DNA of 9,492 nt from an uncultured Ruminococcus sp. GTDB taxonomy: Bacteria > Bacillota > Clostridia > Oscillospirales > Ruminococcaceae. Location: NCBI GenBank assembly GCA_947175975.1, contig CAMWOX010000053.1, positions 1 through 9,492 on the forward strand, read 5' to 3'. Below, one piece after another: positions 5,793 through 9,492 of this stretch. The notes beneath the pieces are model-generated. The model was given only the letters and a program-made list of their open reading frames with translations. It did no database searches and was not told the DNA's origin. A program made the translations under genes and the position numbers. The stretch's first letter is position 1; every line of letters starts with the position of its first letter.

Positions 5793-6675
5793 ATCCTAAT
5801 ACCTCCAATTCATAAATAAAGACTTCTTCGAGAGACAAGGGGATTAAATCTTCCAGAACAGGATTCCAAGGTGCAAGTGCGTTGTGGATCTGTTCTTCAC
5901 TGCCCTTCGCAATAATATGATAAATGCTCTGGGTCTTTTCAAAATGCAGGATTTCGAGATCCGGGAAATCCTGTGCAGAGAAAATCCGGGTTTTATCCTG
6001 GAATGCTGTCTGAATTTTATGCACTGCACCTTTGAGACTGTCAAGCTGACGGTTAAAAATAATCTTTCCACGGTGGAGCAAAGCCGCTGTATCGCACATT
6101 TCGTTGATTTCTTTCAGATTATGGGAAGAGATGACAACAGTCAGTTCCCGTTCGCACATTGCATCCACAAGCATTCGCTTGACGATGATTCTCATAGTAG
6201 GATCTAGGCCGTCAAATGCTTCATCCAGCAATAAATACGGCGTACAGCAGGCAATTCCGGTAATCACAATTGCCTGTCGTTTCATGCCTTTCGAGAATGT
6301 GCTGATTTTTTTATGCAAGGGGAGGTGAATGGCATCTTCCAATTTTTTAAAGATTTCTTCTGAGAAATTGGGATAAAATTGTTTGTAGAAATTTTTTAAC
6401 TGTATGAGTGTAAAATTCGAGAACTGAATTGTTTCGTCATTGATGAAGAATACTTTCTGTTTTGCCTGGACGTTATCATAGACAGGTTCTTCATCAATCA
6501 GGACTTCGCCGCTTTCGGGTTTGTAAATACCACTGAATAGTCTCAGGATAGTAGATTTGCCTGCGCCGTTTGATCCCAGCAGTCCGAATGCTGTTCCTTT
6601 GGGGATTTCGAGATCTACGCCGTCGAGGGCTTTGAAATTTTCAAACTGTTTGACAGTCTGTTTTAACTGCATCAT
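5770..6675 (-). CDS. ABC transporter ATP-binding protein, YtrB type
   Basis: A 301-residue ATPase that would power the permease. Walker A is GSNGAGKST (34-42), the signature is FSKGMKRQ (127-134, in place of LSGGQ), Walker B is YLLLDEAFDGLDP (147-159, catalytic Glu 152), and the H-loop is SSHNLKEI (His 185). At the Q-loop position the sequence reads FINDETIQF, so the usual Gln seems replaced by Asn/Asp (79-80), a variation I associate with this GntR-linked class. Residues 215-301 form a C-terminal extension after the nucleotide-binding domain. The start ATG overlaps the gntR stop (ATGA); AAGGAG at 6686-6691 is 10 nt upstream. A second ATG follows at once and cannot be excluded. Confidence 0.93.
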   Translation of the reverse strand: MMQLKQTVKQFENFKALDGVDLEIPKGTAFGLLGSNGAGKSTILRLFSGIYKPESGEVLIDEEPVYDNVQAKQKVFFINDETIQFSNFTLIQLKNFYKQFYPNFSEEIFKKLEDAIHLPLHKKISTFSKGMKRQAIVITGIACCTPYLLLDEAFDGLDPTMRIIVKRMLVDAMCERELTVVISSHNLKEINEMCDTAALLHRGKIIFNRQLDSLKGAVHKIQTAFQDKTRIFSAQDFPDLEILHFEKTQSIYHIIAKGSEEQIHNALAPWNPVLEDLIPLSLEEVFIYELEVLGYDSQVFA

Positions 6676-7052
6676 GATTGCGTTTCTCCTTTCTGGTTCT
6701 TTTCTGAAATAGCAGAAATACGGTCTGTAAGTGTTTTTTCTGGCATGCCAATATCGAGTGCATGAATGACAGCGTTGTCAAAGTCCTGCAACACACGTTC
6801 CTGTGCAAGCGTTTTATCAGGCTTTGCAATAAAACTGCCACGTCCGGCAAGAGAATAGATAATACCATCCCGTTCCAGCAGGGAATAGGTTTTGGCAATG
6901 GTATTCGGATTCACACCGAGCTGTGTGGCAAGATTGCGGACACTGGGGAGCTTATCCTGTTCAGAAAGAACACCTTTCAGGATTAGTTCGATCACTTTCC
7001 GGTAGAGCTGTTCATAGATAGGGATACGACTCATGAGATCAATATCAAACAC
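6672..7052 (-). CDS. GntR-family regulator, YtrA subfamily
   Basis: A 126-residue regulator. Residues 8-75 form the GntR winged helix: PIYEQLYRKVIELILKGVL, KLPSVRNLATQLGVNPNTIAKTYSLLERDGII and the wing GRGSFIAK. Only about 50 residues follow, too short for a ligand-binding domain of the FadR or HutC type, which is the mark of the YtrA subfamily. Such proteins repress their own ABC operon and respond to envelope-acting compounds in some species; the inducer here is unknown. It starts at GTG 7052 (reading VFDIDLMSRIPIY with V as Met), supported by AGGAGG at 7060-7065 with a 7-nt spacer. It is the first gene of the operon and its stop overlaps the ATPase start by 4 nt. Confidence 0.92.
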   Translation of the reverse strand: MFDIDLMSRIPIYEQLYRKVIELILKGVLSEQDKLPSVRNLATQLGVNPNTIAKTYSLLERDGIIYSLAGRGSFIAKPDKTLAQERVLQDFDNAVIHALDIGMPEKTLTDRISAISEKNQKGETQS

Positions 7053-7082
7053 AAAATTTCCTCCTTTCTGAAATTTTTCAAG

Positions 7083-7103
7083 TGTATTATTTAGATTAGT
7101 ACA
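7083..7103. promoter_or_regulatory. Candidate GntR/YtrA operator
   Basis: An imperfect 21-bp dyad, TGTA-n-TA...TA-n-TACA, with 14 of 21 positions symmetric. It lies about 8 to 28 bases downstream of the predicted gntR transcription start, where a bound repressor would block elongation. YtrA-type regulators are known to bind such dyads in their own leaders. Binding is inferred. Confidence 0.55.
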
Positions 7104-7117
7104 ATTAGATCTTTTTT

Positions 7118-7146
7118 ATTATAGCATAGTTTTACTGCTTTGTCAA
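7118..7146 (-). promoter_or_regulatory. Perfect-consensus sigma-A promoter of the gntR-ABC operon
   Basis: Read on the minus strand: TTGACA (7146-7141), a 17-bp spacer ending in TGC, and TATAAT (7123-7118), so both hexamers match the consensus and an extended -10 is present. Start expected near 7111, leader about 60 nt. Such a strong promoter next to an operator-like dyad suggests tight repression with high output once released. Confidence 0.88.
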
Positions 7147-7156
7147 GAGTGTTTTC

Positions 7157-7194
7157 AAAAAATCTCCGGCAGAATAAAAATTCTGCCGGAGATT
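7157..7194 (-). terminator. Rho-independent terminator of the repeat-protein gene
   Basis: A perfect 15-bp stem (7194-7180 with 7175-7161 on the minus strand, core TCTCCGGCAGAAT), a four-base loop and a run of six T on the minus strand (7162-7157). It lies 29 bases past the stop codon of the repeat gene and 10 bases before the -35 box of the gntR operon. Confidence 0.93.
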
Positions 7195-7223
7195 ATGATT
7201 TTATTTTTATTTTTCGTGCTTTA

Positions 7224-9419
7224 TTATTTTACATTGAATGTCTGTCTGTCAGCTGTGTAGTCTTTTGTGGAGGTTGTTGTAACTGCGACTCTGTAAGTAT
7301 AAGAACCAGCGGGGAGCTTGTTGAACTCAATGTATTTATCAACATTCTTGAGATCATAGGATGTGTCATCCGGTGCAACGGATTTGCTTGTCACAAGCTT
7401 GTTATTTGCATCATAGATGGCAACTGTAACAGCTTTGATTGTGGAATCAGAACTGATTGTACCACGAACTGCAACACCCCTGCCCTTGCTGATTGTCTCC
7501 GGAATACTTGTGCCGCCTGCGAATGAAATGCCATTCGCATTGGAGCTGGTTGTATTGGAATTAGAGCTTGTAGCGTTGCCAACTGTGAACTTCTGGTTTG
7601 TGATGACATAATTCTGGTTTGCAGAATTAGTTGCAAATACCATGTAAGCATATTCCCCGTCTGTTAGCTTGTTAAATTCTACATACGGATCTAGCTTGCC
7701 GATATTATACGTCTTGGCATTCGGGATTGCGGTTTTTCCGGTAACCAGTTTATTCTGGCTGTCATAAACACCGACTGTCACGGAAGTAATATTGGAACTT
7801 GCGGAAGAAACCGTGCCTTTGACAGTCAGGCAGCCGCCCTTTTTGAGACTTTCCGGAACACTTGTACCGTTGGCAATTGTCAGCAGATCGGATGCAGTTG
7901 TCTTGTCACCGACTGTGAATTTCTGTTCTACAAGTGCGTAATCTTTTGTAGATGCATTTGTTGCAAATACTTTGTAAGTATAATCACCCTCAGCAAGCTT
8001 ATTGAACAATATATCATTGTCAAGCTTGTTCAGATTGTATGTCTTGGCATTCGGTGCAACGGTTTTGCCGGTTGCCATGTTGTTATTGGAATCATAGACG
8101 CCAACTGTCAGGGAAGTGATTTCAGAACTTGCAGATGCAACAGTACCCTTGACAGAAACACCCTTACCCTTAGCAATACTAGATGGAACAGTTGTACCGT
8201 TAGCAATTGCCATTACATCATTCGCAACCTGTCCGCTGCCTTCTCCGACTGTGAATGCCTTGTTAACCATCACATAGTTTTTGGAAACGCTGTTGCTTGC
8301 AAATACCATGTAAGCATAAGTACCATCAGGGAGTTTGTTGAACTCGATGTAATTATCCAGTTTGCTCAGATCATAAGTCTTGGCATTCGGGATTGCCGTT
8401 TTTCCGGTGACTAGTTTGCCCTGTGTATCATAGATGCCGACTGTCAGGGATTCCAGGTTGGATTCCGCAGAAGTTACAGTACCTTTTACGATCACGCATT
8501 TGCCTTTTGCAAGCTTGTCCGGAACTTCTGTACTGCCGGAAATTGCAATCGTGTCTGTTGTTGTATTGGCATTGGGTGTGTTATTATTATTGTTGTTATT
8601 ATTATTCGGATCCTGTGCAGGTGCATTGCCATCAGCTGTGACTGCAAAATCCTGGGAAACAATGACGGAGTCTTTGTTTGCACTGTTTGTAGCAATGACT
8701 TTGTAAGTATAGTTGCCGTTGTCGAGCTTATTAAATGTAATGTCACTGTCCAGATTAGCAACACGATATGTTTTCGCATTTGGTGCAACGGTCTTGCCGG
8801 TAATCATTTTGCCATCTTTGTCATAAACACCGACTGTCAGGGAAGTCATATCAGAACTTGCAGAAGTAACAATTCCCTTAACGGTTACGCACTGACCTTT
8901 CTTAATGGCAGCAGGCAGTGTTGTGCCGTTGGAAATGCTCATTGTGTCCGTTGTGCTAGGTGTTGCCGTTGTTGTTCCGTCTGTGACAGTAAAGCTTTTG
9001 TTGGTCAGCACATAGTTTGTGCTGGTATCGTTAGTGGCAAATACCATATAGGTATAAGTACCTGCTGCGAGCTTGTCAAATTCGATATAACTGTCGAGTT
9101 TTGCAATATTATAAGACTTCGCTTTCGGAAGTGCACTCTTACCAGTGACCAGTCTGCGGCTGGAGTCATAGATGCCGACAGTCACGGAAGAAATATTAGA
9201 TGACTCGGAAGAAACAACACCCTTGACGGCAAGTCCTTTGCCCTTGGCGATTGTATCAGGAACAGTTGTACCATTGGAAATGGAGAGCGCATCATCGGCA
9301 GCAGAAGCTGTCAGATTCAGAAATGCGTCTTCAATGCGTGACGCTGGTGTCTTGGCTGCGCCAGCAAAGACGACAGTAGCAGCGAGGATTCCGGCGGCAA
9401 TTTTTTGGCTGTTTCTCAT
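7224..9419 (-). CDS. Secreted protein with six Ig-like 101-residue repeats
   Basis: A 731-residue protein. MRNSQKIAAGILAATVVFAG is a signal peptide (basic n-region, hydrophobic 7-22, possible cleavage after AGA at 21). Six repeats follow: 45-145, 160-260, 291-391, 403-503, 513-613 and 631-730, each 101 residues except the last (100). A typical unit runs SxxNGTTVP, KGKGxxVKGTVxSASSxITSLTVGVYD, KLVTGKTxxPNAKTY, LDxxIxFNKLxxGxYTYxVxATN, FTV, and looks like an all-beta, Ig- or fibronectin-like fold. Linkers are rich in Thr, Ser and Asn and include nine consecutive Asn (272-280). No catalytic domain, LPxTG signal, SLH or wall-binding motif is visible and the protein ends just after repeat 6, so it is probably released or held by the repeats themselves. 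Similar units occur, as I recall, beside hydrolase domains in ruminococcal proteins. GAGGA at 9428-9432, 8 nt upstream, supports ATG 9419. Function unknown; adhesion or binding to a wall or glycan is a guess. Confidence 0.85.
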   Translation of the reverse strand: MRNSQKIAAGILAATVVFAGAAKTPASRIEDAFLNLTASAADDALSISNGTTVPDTIAKGKGLAVKGVVSSESSNISSVTVGIYDSSRRLVTGKSALPKAKSYNIAKLDSYIEFDKLAAGTYTYMVFATNDTSTNYVLTNKSFTVTDGTTTATPSTTDTMSISNGTTLPAAIKKGQCVTVKGIVTSASSDMTSLTVGVYDKDGKMITGKTVAPNAKTYRVANLDSDITFNKLDNGNYTYKVIATNSANKDSVIVSQDFAVTADGNAPAQDPNNNNNNNNNTPNANTTTDTIAISGSTEVPDKLAKGKCVIVKGTVTSAESNLESLTVGIYDTQGKLVTGKTAIPNAKTYDLSKLDNYIEFNKLPDGTYAYMVFASNSVSKNYVMVNKAFTVGEGSGQVANDVMAIANGTTVPSSIAKGKGVSVKGTVASASSEITSLTVGVYDSNNNMATGKTVAPNAKTYNLNKLDNDILFNKLAEGDYTYKVFATNASTKDYALVEQKFTVGDKTTASDLLTIANGTSVPESLKKGGCLTVKGTVSSASSNITSVTVGVYDSQNKLVTGKTAIPNAKTYNIGKLDPYVEFNKLTDGEYAYMVFATNSANQNYVITNQKFTVGNATSSNSNTTSSNANGISFAGGTSIPETISKGRGVAVRGTISSDSTIKAVTVAIYDANNKLVTSKSVAPDDTSYDLKNVDKYIEFNKLPAGSYTYRVAVTTTSTKDYTADRQTFNVK
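7230..9287 (-). repeat. Tandem array of six ~303-bp coding repeats, A-B-A-B-A-C
   Basis: Units, first to last on the minus strand: 8985-9287, 8640-8942, 8247-8549, 7911-8213, 7581-7883 and 7230-7529. Units 1, 3 and 5 share LVTGK-(T/S)-A-(I/L)-P, a YIEF/YVEF strand, YMVFA and NYV. Units 2 and 4 share TGKTVAPNAKTY, the strand DITF/DILF and YTYKV. Unit 6 mixes the two. The same alternation is visible in the DNA, for example in the stretches around 8377 and 7709 (A type) against 8041 and 8771 (B type). Confidence 0.85.
8580..8606 (-). repeat. AAY trinucleotide run encoding nine Asn
   Basis: Nine consecutive AAT/AAC codons in the linker between repeats 2 and 3. The mixed codons make slippage less likely than in a pure repeat, but length changes of whole codons would keep the frame and vary linker length. 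Confidence 0.75.
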
Positions 9420-9484
9420 AAAAATAATCCTCTTCTTTCTCTTTATTTTGATTTAGGGAAGACAAAAAAGTAGACTCCACCCCT

Positions 9485-9490
9485 AGTATA
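9485..9490 (-). promoter_or_regulatory. Candidate -10 box of the repeat-protein gene
   Basis: TATACT on the minus strand (9490-9485), 65 bases before the start codon. The -35 would lie outside the window, so only half of the promoter can be judged. Confidence 0.35.
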
Positions 9491-9492
9491 AC

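Noticed and set aside
7224..7300. Cell-wall anchor or sorting signal at the end of the repeat protein
   Set aside because: The protein ends in FNVK right after repeat 6, with no LPxTG, hydrophobic tail or wall-binding module.
7230..9287. Regular ~300-bp repeats considered as a CRISPR array or other DNA repeat system
   Set aside because: The units are coding, diverged and keep one frame. There are no short identical repeats with unique spacers.
9172..9456. Plus-strand open frames over the repeat gene (also 7140-7526 and 8423-8706)
   Set aside because: They arise from the biased codons of the repeats on the other strand, recur with the repeats and lack start signals.

Overview
The window looks like chromosomal DNA of a spore-forming Clostridia member, most likely Ruminococcus or a related Oscillospiraceae. 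The evidence is the sporulation genes yabP and yabQ next to divIC and a YabR-type S1 gene, AGGAGG-type ribosome sites, a YtrA-type GntR/ABC operon, and a secreted protein built of Ig-like repeats in a style I associate with ruminococci. The genus is inferred from recall, not from a search.

Layout. (1) Positions 1-900 hold a decayed IS200/IS605-type element: a left-end hairpin, a tnpB reduced by an internal deletion and an in-frame stop, and a structured right end of the kind that specifies an omega RNA. (2) Positions 901-1414 carry an Rrf2-family regulator with an IscR-like cysteine triad. Its promoter appears to take its -35 box from the last bases of the element. (3) Positions 1486-3226, plus strand, are the yabP-yabQ-divIC-yabR block. 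It has a good candidate sigma-E promoter before yabP, a candidate vegetative promoter inside yabQ ahead of divIC, and a strong terminator after yabR. Two 18-bp parS-like palindromes, exact reverse complements of each other, bracket the block at 1419-1436 and 3248-3265. (4) Positions 3327-7146, minus strand, are a three-gene operon: gntR (YtrA type), an ABC ATPase, and an 821-residue permease with a roughly 420-residue soluble C-terminal half. The genes overlap by 4 and 23 nt and are read from a perfect-consensus sigma-A promoter with a likely autoregulatory operator. (5) Positions 7157-9490, minus strand, encode a secreted 731-residue protein with six repeats of 101 residues (the last 100), closed by a strong terminator that abuts the gntR promoter.

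How the genes work together. YabP and YabQ act in the mother cell during sporulation, DivIC at the division septum, and YabR as an S1 RNA-binding protein. The internal promoter would let the division and RNA-binding genes be expressed in growing cells apart from the sporulation pair. The GntR/ABC operon looks like a self-repressed membrane-stress or efflux module. Nothing ties it to the repeat protein except adjacency.

I see no complete novel defence, toxin or CRISPR system. The items most worth a second look are the bracketing parS-like sites, the promoter formed at the element edge, and the alternating A/B organisation and single-cysteine pattern of the repeat protein.
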